This document shows, in pieces, positions 1-8,932 of a stretch of 64,000 nt of DNA; the first letter of the stretch is position 1, and each line of letters opens with the position of its first letter. Source of the DNA: CAZJHX01 sp964545715 (GTDB lineage Bacteria > Myxococcota_A > UBA9042 > GCA-2863065); assembly GCA_964545715.1 (NCBI GenBank), contig CAZJHX010000019.1:1-64000 (forward strand), read 5' to 3'. The notes below the pieces were generated by a model. That model had not been told where the DNA came from. It did not search any database and worked only from the letters and a program-made list of their open reading frames with translations. A program made the translations under genes and the position numbers.

Positions 1-135
1 CCTACATGATTCATGTGGGGCTTTTGTGACGCCAAAAGCGCTCATAAACGACCTACATGATTCATGTGGGGCTTTTGTGACGCCAAAAGCGCTCATAAAC
101 GACCTACATGATTCATGTGGGGCTTTTGTGACGCC
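1..135. repeat. 51-bp tandem repeat, about 2.65 copies, open at the left edge
   Basis: Two full 51-bp units start at positions 1 and 52. A partial third unit starts at 103 and ends near 135, where similarity stops. Each unit contains a 13-nt perfect inverted repeat (ACATGA-T-TCATGT) and a 7-bp stem (GCTTTTG, 6-nt loop, CAAAAGC), so the RNA or single-stranded DNA would fold into paired hairpins. 51 is a multiple of three, so an open frame crosses the units, but it looks incidental. The array lies just past the stop of the minus-strand gene ending at 145 and may continue beyond the window. There are no spacers, so it is not a CRISPR array. Confidence 0.85.
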
Positions 136-144
136 CTCTTCGGA

Positions 145-2103
145 TCATTGCGTGGCGGCTGCTGGGTCCTTTGGGGCCGAGAGGTCGACTACGAAGCTGG
201 TTTCGTCCGTGCTGATGGGGCCTTTCTGGTCGCAGTCGAAGAGAAACGCTGTCGAGTGCTTTCTCAGCTTCAGGCCGCCGCGGCGAAACGTGCAGCGCAC
301 CATGGCCACCGTCGCGCCGGAGTCTATCTCGGCGTCTGGGGCCTCCGCCACACCCCAGGTGCCCTCGTAGTCGCCGTCCTCGACCAGCTGATCGGCGTCG
401 TGCACGTCATAGCCCGGCACCGGCCAGTCGTCGCGCGGGTTCACGGTGTGAAAGCCGAGCTTTCGCTGCCCCCTGGCGGGCGCGAGATCGGCCACCGGCC
501 TGGGAATCGCAGCCACACCGCGCGGTCGCCACCACCCCAACCGGCGATGCCCGACCAGGACGACCTTGCTGTCCCCGATCACGCCGCCATCCGTCGTCGT
601 GCCGCCCGCGTACACCGTCCGCCTTGGCGTCTGCCAGCCCGTCTGGGTGACCTCGCGCCGCAGCGTGCCGTCGGCGGACACGGCCACCATCACCTTCGCC
701 TTCCGACGAACCACACCCGCTCTCTTGCGACCGAACAGAAGATAGCCACCGCACGCGCCGATCCACTCGCCGTCGTGCGGCATGTGCTCGCGATAGAGCA
801 CCTCACACCCCGGCCCAAAGAGCGCGGCGTCCGTCCCGGCGCCGACCGCCAGCGTCTCCCCCAGCCGCGCTACGCTGAAGTCGCCCTTGTCGTTGCAGCG
901 CGCCACGATCTCGCCGGCGTCATTCACGGCCATCCAGCCATTGAGTCCATCGAACACCGCTCCGCCCTCCAACGCATGAACGCCATAGCTGGTGGACACA
1001 CCCTCGATCACGGTGTCGTTCAGGATGCCCTTGTCGCCCCCCAGCCACACGTTGGGCCCGTGAAACGCGACGCCCCAGAACTGTCCGCTGCGCTCGAGAA
1101 CTCGAGGCTGTCCCGGGGCCACCCGCCAAAGACCCTCGTGATTGGTGCACCACAGCTCCCCGTAGTGCCACACCGGGCCGTGCGCGTTTTCCCAGGGCAC
1201 GCTCACGCACTCGCCGCTCTCCAGGTCCAGCCAGTGCAGCTCCGACGCCTCCCAGCCCTTCCCCTGCACCAGCGTGTCTTCGCCGCCAAAAGCAAGCCAC
1301 TGCCCCAGGCGCTTCGGCTCTCGACTCCACAGGCCGGCCTGTCCCCTCTCCACCTGAAGCGGCGCCGGCAAAAAGCGCTCAGGCGCCCCGACATCGCCAT
1401 ACGTGTTCAGCCGCAGCACGCACCGCTCCGCCACAACGTGGATCCAGCCGCCGCGATACGCGAACCACTGCGGCTTCCGCGCGCACGCAGCCTCACCGGA
1501 CGCAAGGACCTCCCCCTCATCGGACAGCACGCGCACCCAGAGCCGCTCGTCGTCCCAATCGTCGCCAAACGCCGCAAGCGCCAGCCCGTCGTCGCCCAGC
1601 GGCCCCAGCAACGCAAACTTGAAACCGGCCTCCAAAGGCATGGACCAGCGCGCCTCGCCCCGGTCATCCAGGCACAGCAGCTCTTCGCCGGTCAGCACCA
1701 TCAGCCCGCCGGGCCGCTCCTGGACATGCGAGACCTGGGTCGCAGACTCCAAAATCACCGTGGCATTGGACGGGCGCTTCTGCCTGCCGACCAGCCCCTG
1801 CTCCAGCGCCACCGTGCTCAACGCTTTCAGCCACCGCAGGTCCACAAACCGGCCCCGGGACAGGTCCGTCAGCGTTTCGGGTCGCTCCAGGCACCGCTCG
1901 GCCAGCGCCCGCTGCAGCCCCGCCGGCACCGCGACACCGGGAGAGTCCAGCGCCTGCGCGTCTCGCTCTAGGGCCGCGCGTGCAAACTCCCCGCCGGCGA
2001 CCACGCGCACGAACGGCCCCCCAGCCACAGCCGGGCCGGCCCACGTCATCTGCTCATCTTGGAATCTCAGCGGCTCAGAGAGCTCGCATCGCTCATAGCG
2101 CAC
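145..2103 (-). CDS. Uncharacterised beta-propeller-like protein
   Basis: A 652-residue protein of unknown function. It has many short beta-rich segments with W/G/D turns (for example GGWIHVV, WHYGELWC, NGWMAVND) of the kind seen in bacterial beta-propellers. No catalytic motif, signal peptide or membrane segment is visible. The GTG start at 2103 lies 5 bp after the stop of the upstream lipoprotein gene (2109-4211), so the two are probably one operon. No good ribosome binding site precedes it, and an in-frame ATG at 2049 is an alternative start. Downstream of its stop lies the 51-bp repeat array. The propeller fold is an inference from sequence texture; a structure prediction would settle it. 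Confidence 0.75.
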   Translation of the reverse strand: MRYERCELSEPLRFQDEQMTWAGPAVAGGPFVRVVAGGEFARAALERDAQALDSPGVAVPAGLQRALAERCLERPETLTDLSRGRFVDLRWLKALSTVALEQGLVGRQKRPSNATVILESATQVSHVQERPGGLMVLTGEELLCLDDRGEARWSMPLEAGFKFALLGPLGDDGLALAAFGDDWDDERLWVRVLSDEGEVLASGEAACARKPQWFAYRGGWIHVVAERCVLRLNTYGDVGAPERFLPAPLQVERGQAGLWSREPKRLGQWLAFGGEDTLVQGKGWEASELHWLDLESGECVSVPWENAHGPVWHYGELWCTNHEGLWRVAPGQPRVLERSGQFWGVAFHGPNVWLGGDKGILNDTVIEGVSTSYGVHALEGGAVFDGLNGWMAVNDAGEIVARCNDKGDFSVARLGETLAVGAGTDAALFGPGCEVLYREHMPHDGEWIGACGGYLLFGRKRAGVVRRKAKVMVAVSADGTLRREVTQTGWQTPRRTVYAGGTTTDGGVIGDSKVVLVGHRRLGWWRPRGVAAIPRPVADLAPARGQRKLGFHTVNPRDDWPVPGYDVHDADQLVEDGDYEGTWGVAEAPDAEIDSGATVAMVRCTFRRGGLKLRKHSTAFLFDCDQKGPISTDETSFVVDLSAPKDPAAATQ

Positions 2104-2108
2104 GCGAC

Positions 2109-4211
2109 TCAGGGGTCGCCGGTGTCGCCGCCGCCGTCCATGGGCTCCTCTTCGGGCGGCTCATCGACAAACACCGTGACGCTGGCCTCTTCGCTGTACA
2201 GCGGACTGCCGCCCGGCGTGCGCACCACCAGGCCAAACTTGTAGCTGCCCGGCACATCGGGGATCACGATCGTCTCCGCCGCGCCCGCCGGCCCGTTGAT
2301 CACCATCGTGCTGTCGTCCGGCTTGTCCAGCAGGTACCAGATGTAGCCGTTGGACGCCGGCGCCGGCACGTAGTCCGCGCTCTTGCTGCCGTCCAGTACA
2401 AACGCGACCTCGGCCACCAGGTCCGGGTAGTCCGCGGTGTTGCCGGGGTCCGCGGTGGGCAGCTCGATCGCCGGATCCACCTTGCCGGACAGCTCCAGCT
2501 GTGTGCTCGCCGCGCCCTCTTCAGTGATGTAGTTCAGCGTCACTGCTCCCGACATCTCCGTCGTGGTGTCGCTCACGTACATCGCCACCGTAAACACCTT
2601 CAGCCCGTTGGGCGGGATAACCGTGTAGCCGCTGATCGACGTCAGCATGGTCCAGAACAGCGACGGGTTGTCCGGCGACCCGTCGTCGTAGACCGTCGGC
2701 GGCGTCAGGCCGAGCGAGCCCTCGCCGCAGTTGTAGACCACGAACGTGCGCTCGATGTTCGTAAACTTGGAGCCCACGAACTGCAGCCCGATCTTCTTGT
2801 CGAAGGTGCCGGGCGACACGTCGATGCAGGGGATGGGCCCGGAGCCGTGCACCGGCACCACCTTGGTCTTGGGCGCGACGTCCGAGAAGCCGATCGTCAG
2901 CTCGCTGTTCACCGCAAAGCCGGGCGCCAGATAGTTCACGTTCAGCGCGATCGTCTCCCCTGAGCCGAACTCGATCGGCAACAGCAGGTTCTCCACCGGC
3001 GTGCCGTCCACGTCCAGGGAGTACCAGATGCCGTCCGGATCGTTGGTCAGCGACACCGAGTCCAGGGTGCAGGGCTCGTCGCCCACGTTCTCTCCGGTAA
3101 TCGTGCGGGTCTGCAGCCCGGTCACCTCCTCGCCCATGTCCAGATAACCCAGGCCCTCACTCTCGTATCCGAACAGGCACGGGGTCGTGTCGCCCGTGGT
3201 CTCAAACGTGGTGTTGAGCGCGACTACCGCCGGGTTCTTGGTCGGATCGTTGGACGTCGCTTTGACGAGCGCCGTCTCCTTGCCCACTCCGAACACGGGC
3301 TTGTAGGTCACGGTGAACTTGGCCGGCTTGTAGGTCGCGTTGCCGAACGGCTTCACCAGTACGCCCGCCTTGGGCGGCTCCAGCACAAAGTTCTCGGATT
3401 CGGTATCCAGGACGACCTTGCTCACGCTCAGCGGCGCCAGGCCATCGTTGTGGATCTCAAACTCCTGCGTCTGCGCCACCGTCAGCGACGACGCGTCGAA
3501 CTCGAAGTCCGGCGGCTCGATGCGAATGCGCGGCTCGATCGGCGGGCCCAGAAAGCGCACGACGACAACCGGGTCCTCGGCGTCGTCAGACACGATCTTC
3601 AAGGTCGCGTCGTTGGGATCCAGCGATTTGGGCGTGTAGATGATGTCGACCCCCAGCGTCTCGCCGGCCTGCAGCGTCGCTGGTACGGCATCGGCCGGGC
3701 TCTCGCCGTTTGCAAACTCCAAAGACACCCACACGCTCTTGGGCGACCCGTCCTCGTTGATAGGCTGAAACTCTACTTTGGTCACAACCAGCGGCCCCGT
3801 GCCGGCGTTGGTGACCACCACCGGAATCTTGGCGAACGCCGTCGGTCCCGGCGGGATCGCCGGCAGGTCGAGGGCCGCGCTGGCCTCCACCTCGTCACCG
3901 TTCACGCTGACCGAAATCTCACCGGGGCCATCGGTGCCCGTATCGTCGGTGTCCGTCGTGTCATCGGTGTCCGTCGTGTCGCCGGTGTCGGTCGTGTCGC
4001 CGGTGCCCGTCCCGTCGGTATCGGTGCCGGTGACGCCGGTGTCGTCGCCCGTCGTGGTGTCGTCAGTGCCCGTCTCGCCCGTTCCCTCTGTGGAGTCGGT
4101 GCCGGTATCTGCATTGGAGGCGTCGTTCTTGGGGGGTCGCTCGGTGGTGTCGCCGCATGCCGCCGCAAACATCGCCAACACAACCGGGATCACAATGTGT
4201 CTCGGTATCAT
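2109..4211 (-). CDS. Lipoprotein with Ig-like (ASH/choice-of-anchor D type) and PKD-like domains
   Basis: A 700-residue protein. The ATG at 4211 was chosen because it begins a lipoprotein signal peptide with lipobox Cys19 (FAAAC). The ORF remains open further upstream, but those residues do not look like a signal. After the Cys comes a roughly 85-residue acidic Thr/Asp/Gly linker (repeated DTGDT units), then three or four Ig-like segments with the N-x-G-x-x-P-L pattern of ASH/choice-of-anchor D domains, and a C-terminal PKD-like segment (DLVAEVAFVLDGSKS). It is probably exported and surface- or periplasm-anchored, perhaps with a structural or adhesive role. It is the first gene of a likely two-gene operon with the propeller protein. 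The 101-bp gap to the divergent gene at 4313 should hold both promoters. Confidence 0.8.
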   Translation of the reverse strand: MIPRHIVIPVVLAMFAAACGDTTERPPKNDASNADTGTDSTEGTGETGTDDTTTGDDTGVTGTDTDGTGTGDTTDTGDTTDTDDTTDTDDTGTDGPGEISVSVNGDEVEASAALDLPAIPPGPTAFAKIPVVVTNAGTGPLVVTKVEFQPINEDGSPKSVWVSLEFANGESPADAVPATLQAGETLGVDIIYTPKSLDPNDATLKIVSDDAEDPVVVVRFLGPPIEPRIRIEPPDFEFDASSLTVAQTQEFEIHNDGLAPLSVSKVVLDTESENFVLEPPKAGVLVKPFGNATYKPAKFTVTYKPVFGVGKETALVKATSNDPTKNPAVVALNTTFETTGDTTPCLFGYESEGLGYLDMGEEVTGLQTRTITGENVGDEPCTLDSVSLTNDPDGIWYSLDVDGTPVENLLLPIEFGSGETIALNVNYLAPGFAVNSELTIGFSDVAPKTKVVPVHGSGPIPCIDVSPGTFDKKIGLQFVGSKFTNIERTFVVYNCGEGSLGLTPPTVYDDGSPDNPSLFWTMLTSISGYTVIPPNGLKVFTVAMYVSDTTTEMSGAVTLNYITEEGAASTQLELSGKVDPAIELPTADPGNTADYPDLVAEVAFVLDGSKSADYVPAPASNGYIWYLLDKPDDSTMVINGPAGAAETIVIPDVPGSYKFGLVVRTPGGSPLYSEEASVTVFVDEPPEEEPMDGGGDTGDP
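3925..4100. repeat. Low-complexity coding repeat (Asp-Thr-Gly linker)
   Basis: Near-iterated 12-21 bp units built from GTCGGTGTC and GTCGTGTC blocks encode the DTGDTTDTDDT linker just after the lipidated Cys of the minus-strand lipoprotein. Such linkers usually form an unstructured tether, and the simple repeat could change length by slippage. Confidence 0.7.
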
Positions 4212-4312
4212 CACGCGCTGGATCTTATGAGCCGCCCATCCGGCTTTCAAGAACGCGACCTACGGCCGGTGGGCTTGAAGAGCGGTCACAGCGTCTTGAT
4301 AATGGGGCGCAG

Positions 4313-7300
4313 ATGACACAACACACCCCACGTGCACTGCTGGTGTTGCTTAGTATCGCGACCCTGGCGTGCTCCGACGCGGACACGGATCCGGTGCCGT
4401 CACCCGATCCTGACACAGCTCAACCCGATGCCGGCGACACGGGCGACCCTGATGTGCCGGACACCCCCGCGGATGTTGAGGACGTGCCCGACACCGTCGT
4501 CCCGGACGTCCCGCCCGTGGAGGAGGTCGACGCGGCCATACCCGACGACGGCCCGCCCATCGAGGACACCGGCCCGCCGCCCGTCGACACCGGCCCGCCA
4601 CTATACTGCCAGCCGGACTCCAAGCGCTGCCTCACCGAGCTGATCGCGCAGACCTGCGTGAGCGCCGGCACCCACTGGACCGACACGATCTGCCAGGAGG
4701 ACGAGCGCTGCTTCGACGGCGAGTGCGGCCCGATCGTCTGTGAGCCCGGCGAGCTGGGCGATAACTGCGCGAGCCCGACCGGCTGGGGCATCTGCAACTC
4801 CGTCGGCACGGGTTACGTCCCGGTCGAGTGCCCGGACGATCAGAGCTGCTATCTGGGCATCTGCGTGGGGTACGTGTGCGAGCCCGAGTCCCTCGCATGC
4901 TGGGGCATGACGGCCATCCAGCAGTGCAACATCGACGGCAGCGCGTGGGAGGTCACGGAGAGCTGCGAGCCCGGCGGCCTGTGCCAGGACGCCCAATGTC
5001 AGTCCGCGTGCGACGTGGCCGCCGCCGCCCAGCGCAACGTCGGCTGCGAGTTCGTCGCGATCTCGCCGGACATCCGCGACAAGGACGGCAATGGCGGCGA
5101 TACGGCGTTGATCGTCAGCAGCGCCGGCGACTCCAACGACTCCGAAATCACCATCGTGAACCTGCTGACGGGCGAGCCGCTGGGCGACCCGGTCCTGCTC
5201 GACGCCGGCAACGCTGAGGTCTTTCTGCTGCCCGCGGGCGCTCAGCTCGACGGATCCGGAGTCAGTGAGCTCTCGTGGAAGATCACCAGCACCGCGCCCA
5301 TCGCCGTGCAGCAGGCCACGCCGTGGGATCCGGAGAACCCAGCGCCACACGACGCCTCGCTGCTCGTGCCTGTCGCCGATCACGCGCGGGAGTTCCTCAT
5401 CCCCGCATGGCAGGTGCAGACCGACGGCGTGAACACCCGCACACCGTGGATCACGGTCGTCGCCACCTCCCCAGGCACCACGCACATCGAGTTCGTCCCG
5501 CGCGCCGACATCGCGCCCGGGCCGCTGGGCTCGGTCGTCATCGACGTGCTCGCCGGTCAACAGGTCCCGTACGAGCTGGAGCAGGGGTTTGTGCTGCAGA
5601 TCGAGTCCAAGGCCGTCGCGGGCCAGGACCTGACCGGGTCGTGGCTGCTCGCGGACAAGCCGATCGCGGTCTTCGCGGGTCACGAGTGCGCGCGCATCCC
5701 AAATGAGCTGGTCGACTGCGGACAGCTGCAGGAGCAGGTGCCGCCGGTCTCAGGCTGGGGCGACACGGTCGTTGCCGTGCCGTTCTCCAAGCGCACCGAG
5801 ACCCAGTTCGACGTGTGGCGCATCATGGCGGGCGCGGAGGGCGTCATCGTGCAGACGAATCCGCCCGTGCCGGGCTACGACAAAGTCACCCTGCAAAAGG
5901 GCGGCTTTGTCACCGTGTCCAGCGAGACGCCGTTTGTCATCAAAGCCAACGGCCCGATCCTGGTCAGCCACCTGATCGTCGGCGCGATCTACCCCGGCAG
6001 CGACCAGACCGCCTGCGACGGCAAGGGCACAGGCGATCCAGCCCTGACCCTGGACGCGCCGACGGCCCAATACGTGCGTCGCGCGCTGATCAACCCGGTG
6101 CCCGGCCTGCTGGATTACTACATCGACATCGTCCAGCCGACAGGCACGGTGGTGACGCTGGACGGCGTCGCCATCACCTCACCCGCGACCCCGATCGGGA
6201 CATCAGGCTGGGCTGTCCAACAGGTCGCGATGCCCGCCGGCGCGCACGTCGTGGAGGGCAGCCAGAAGATCGGCGTGACGACATACGCCTACGGCTGCTC
6301 CGCCAGCTACGCCAACCCGGGCGCCGTACGCACCCGCGACCTGTCCAAGACCGCCGCCGCCTACGTGATCCCCGCTGTCACGCCGCCACCCAAGCCGCCG
6401 GTCGTCGGCTTCCCCACCGACGAGGACGAGGACGAGATCCTCTCCGACGTGGACAACTGCCCGTCCGACTACAACCCCGAGCAGACGGACACGGACGGCG
6501 ACGGCTGGGGCGACGAGTGCGACGCGGACATCGACGGGGACGGCGCGCCCAACGACATCGACTGCGCCGCGCACAACCCGGCGATCTCGCCGCTTACGCA
6601 GGAGGTCTGCGACGGCGCCGACAACGACTGCGACAAGGACATCGACGAGACTGACTCCCTTGGCTGCACGAACTACTTTGTCGACCAGGACGGCGACGGG
6701 GCCGGCGCCGCCAACTTCTCTCTGTGCCTGTGCGCCCCGAGCTCACCGTATACGGTGCTCTTCGGCGGCGACTGTGTGGACGGCAACAGCTTCGTGACCC
6801 CATGGATCGCGGAAAAATGCGACGGCATCGACAACGACTGCAACGGCGCCATCGACGAGGGCTGCGACGACGACGGCGACGACTACTGCGACGCCGAGCT
6901 GAAGACGTTCGCCTTCCCCGACGTCTGCCCCCAGGGCGGCGGCGACTGCCTGGATGTCGGCGCCGACGTCTACCCGGGCGCGCCGGAGATCGAGGACAAC
7001 GGCCTGGACGACGACTGCGACGGCCTGACGGACGACGAGACCCTGGCCGACAAGCCGCCGGACTGCACCGGCATCCCGTGCACCGGCACCTCCAAGCAGG
7101 CGCTGATCTGCGCCGCTGAGCTGTGTTTCGGCCCCGACGTGCTGATCGGCATCGAGGTGGAGTCCCCCACCAACACGCCGACCAAGGACATGGTCCTGGC
7201 CATGGAGCACTACGGGTCCTCGGTCAACGACCTCGACCCGCGCGCGGGCACCAGCTACCTGGTGCTGTCGACCGGGCTCGCCGCGTCCACCAAGGACCAC

Positions 7301-7960
7301 AACGAGTCGCTGGGCAGCGAGCCCAAGCTGGACCCGTTCCCGAGCTTCCCGCACCAGATGCACGACTCGGTCGAGGTGGTCGCCGATGTCATCGCCCCCG
7401 AAGGCGCGACGGGCTTCCGCGTGGACTACATCTTCTTGTCGGCGGCGTTCGAGGAAGACATCGGCAAGGGCGCCAGCGACAAGTTCTACATCATCGTCGA
7501 GGACCCCGAGACCGGCGACGAGACCGTGGTGAACTCCGCCGGGTGCGTCGCGCTGGAGGCGTTCATCACCGACCTGCCCATCGTCCCGATCGAAGGCAGC
7601 TTCTGCGACGCCGACAACCCGTGCGAGATCGGCACCAAGTGCGTCAGCGAGCAGTGCAACGACGGAGTCTGCCTCATCGACGTCAACTCAGAGTTCGGTG
7701 AGAAGTGCTCCGCCGAAGAGAAGACCGACATCGGCGGCACGGGCTACGAGTGCGAGGGCATCGGCGGCGCCGGGAGCGGCTCATCGACCGGCTGGCTGCG
7801 CACCATCGCCCCGATCGAGGGCGGCGAGGCGCGCAAGATCCGCTTCCACATCCACGACACCAAGACCGGCGAGGTCGACTCCACGGTGCTCATCGACAAC
7901 TTCCATTGGCTGTCGGGCGATCAGGAGTTCAAGACGTACAAGCTGCCGATCGACGACTAA
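4313..7960 (+). CDS. Lipoprotein with IgGFc-binding-like, MopE/TSP3 calcium repeats and choice-of-anchor L domain
   Basis: A 1215-residue protein. The ATG at 4313 starts a signal peptide with lipobox ATLAC (Cys20); upstream in-frame residues overlap the divergent promoter. Domain order: acidic Pro/Asp linker (about 21-95); Cys-rich modules (about 97-230); a beta-rich region like the IgGFc-binding N-terminal domain, with ADKPIAVFAGHECARIP followed by VPPVSGWGDTVVAVPF; thrombospondin-3 type DTDGDGWGDECD repeats; three MopE-type EVCDGADNDCD motifs; and a C-terminal choice-of-anchor L domain. The Asp-rich motifs should bind calcium. It is exported and lipid-anchored, and adhesion or surface assembly is inferred only. 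The minus-strand lipoprotein at 8933-11839 shares the IgGFc-like region. It overlaps the convergent manA-like gene by 4 bp. Confidence 0.85.
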   Translation: MTQHTPRALLVLLSIATLACSDADTDPVPSPDPDTAQPDAGDTGDPDVPDTPADVEDVPDTVVPDVPPVEEVDAAIPDDGPPIEDTGPPPVDTGPPLYCQPDSKRCLTELIAQTCVSAGTHWTDTICQEDERCFDGECGPIVCEPGELGDNCASPTGWGICNSVGTGYVPVECPDDQSCYLGICVGYVCEPESLACWGMTAIQQCNIDGSAWEVTESCEPGGLCQDAQCQSACDVAAAAQRNVGCEFVAISPDIRDKDGNGGDTALIVSSAGDSNDSEITIVNLLTGEPLGDPVLLDAGNAEVFLLPAGAQLDGSGVSELSWKITSTAPIAVQQATPWDPENPAPHDASLLVPVADHAREFLIPAWQVQTDGVNTRTPWITVVATSPGTTHIEFVPRADIAPGPLGSVVIDVLAGQQVPYELEQGFVLQIESKAVAGQDLTGSWLLADKPIAVFAGHECARIPNELVDCGQLQEQVPPVSGWGDTVVAVPFSKRTETQFDVWRIMAGAEGVIVQTNPPVPGYDKVTLQKGGFVTVSSETPFVIKANGPILVSHLIVGAIYPGSDQTACDGKGTGDPALTLDAPTAQYVRRALINPVPGLLDYYIDIVQPTGTVVTLDGVAITSPATPIGTSGWAVQQVAMPAGAHVVEGSQKIGVTTYAYGCSASYANPGAVRTRDLSKTAAAYVIPAVTPPPKPPVVGFPTDEDEDEILSDVDNCPSDYNPEQTDTDGDGWGDECDADIDGDGAPNDIDCAAHNPAISPLTQEVCDGADNDCDKDIDETDSLGCTNYFVDQDGDGAGAANFSLCLCAPSSPYTVLFGGDCVDGNSFVTPWIAEKCDGIDNDCNGAIDEGCDDDGDDYCDAELKTFAFPDVCPQGGGDCLDVGADVYPGAPEIEDNGLDDDCDGLTDDETLADKPPDCTGIPCTGTSKQALICAAELCFGPDVLIGIEVESPTNTPTKDMVLAMEHYGSSVNDLDPRAGTSYLVLSTGLAASTKDHNESLGSEPKLDPFPSFPHQMHDSVEVVADVIAPEGATGFRVDYIFLSAAFEEDIGKGASDKFYIIVEDPETGDETVVNSAGCVALEAFITDLPIVPIEGSFCDADNPCEIGTKCVSEQCNDGVCLIDVNSEFGEKCSAEEKTDIGGTGYECEGIGGAGSGSSTGWLRTIAPIEGGEARKIRFHIHDTKTGEVDSTVLIDNFHWLSGDQEFKTYKLPIDD

Positions 7961-8922
7961 TTGAAGCGGGGGCGGGCGACGAGCAGGCGCTGGCCCCAGT
8001 CGCCCCTGGCGATCCACTCACCGGACTCAGCAGGCACCAACACCGTCCGCATCGGCGCCAGCGGCACCTGGCCACCGCGCGCCGTGAGAGAGCCCTCACC
8101 GGACAGGCAGATCACCACCGAGCACGCCGAAGAATCGCCGCCGACGATCACCTCGCCGTTGCGCTCGGACAGCGTAAAATACTCGCAGTCGACCAGGTCG
8201 CGAATGGTCCCCGACTGCGGGTGCGGCCGCGTCGGCGCGTCGACCGGACCACCCGGGTTTCGAAAGTTGATCGTGCTGAGCGCCTCGTCCACGTGCAGCT
8301 GTCTTGGCTTGCCGTCCAGGCCCATGCGGCCCCAGTCGTGCACTCTGAACGTCACATCGCAGGTCTGCTGAATCTCATACAGCAGACAGCCGGCGCCCAG
8401 CGCGTGGACCGTGCGCGCGGGCAAAAAGTACAGCTCGCCGTCGCACGGGTCGAAGCGAGCCAGCGTGTCGCGGATGTTGCCGTCGTGCATGGCCGTCTCG
8501 AAGTGGACGCGGTCGATGCCCTGTTTGACGCCGTGAAACAGCTCGCCCTTGTCACCCAGCATGAACCAGCACTCGGTCTTGCCGTTGTTGCCCACGCCCA
8601 GCTTGCGGGCCAGGTCGTCGTCGGGGTGCACCTGCACGCTCAGCCGCGCCTTGGAGTCGATCAGCTTGATCATCAGCGGAAAGACCCCGCCCGCAAAGCC
8701 CTCGCCGACCAGCGCAGGGCCCAGCTCTTCGGTCAGCTGACGCAGCGTGCGCCCCTCGAGCGGGCCGGAAGCCACCGCCGACATCCCACGCTCGTGATCG
8801 GCAAGGTCCCAGCTCTCGCCGATCGGCCCCTCGGGCATGTCGTCGCGCCACCGCGCAATACGCCGCCCACCCCAGACAACGGGCTGATAAACAGGGCGAA
8901 AGATGAGTGGTCCACAGAGCAT
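7957..8922 (-). CDS. manA: Class I mannose-6-phosphate isomerase family protein
   Basis: A 321-residue cytosolic enzyme of the type I phosphomannose isomerase family, which interconverts fructose-6-phosphate and mannose-6-phosphate at the entry to GDP-mannose and surface-sugar synthesis. The family's zinc ligands are visible: Gln97 and His99 in SVQVHPDD, Glu117 in KTECWF, and His173 in ARTVHALGAG. The length fits the short bacterial form. The ATG at 8922 is preceded by AAAGAGAG. The gene lies 10 bp after the cytochrome-lipoprotein gene on the same strand, suggesting co-transcription, and overlaps the convergent gene by 4 bp. A related sugar isomerase with altered specificity remains possible. 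Confidence 0.88.
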   Translation of the reverse strand: MLCGPLIFRPVYQPVVWGGRRIARWRDDMPEGPIGESWDLADHERGMSAVASGPLEGRTLRQLTEELGPALVGEGFAGGVFPLMIKLIDSKARLSVQVHPDDDLARKLGVGNNGKTECWFMLGDKGELFHGVKQGIDRVHFETAMHDGNIRDTLARFDPCDGELYFLPARTVHALGAGCLLYEIQQTCDVTFRVHDWGRMGLDGKPRQLHVDEALSTINFRNPGGPVDAPTRPHPQSGTIRDLVDCEYFTLSERNGEVIVGGDSSACSVVICLSGEGSLTARGGQVPLAPMRTVLVPAESGEWIARGDWGQRLLVARPRFN

Positions 8923-8932
8923 GACGCTCTCT

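Noticed and set aside
1..135. CRISPR array
   Set aside because: The units abut without spacers and no cas genes are near; it is a plain tandem repeat.
115..2963. Long plus-strand frames opposite the propeller protein and first lipoprotein
   Set aside because: Arg/Pro/His-rich shadow translations of high-GC coding DNA; the minus strand carries the lipobox and domain signals.
4157..4312. N-terminal extension of the MopE-type lipoprotein
   Set aside because: It overlaps the divergent gene and would bury the lipoprotein signal peptide that begins at 4313.
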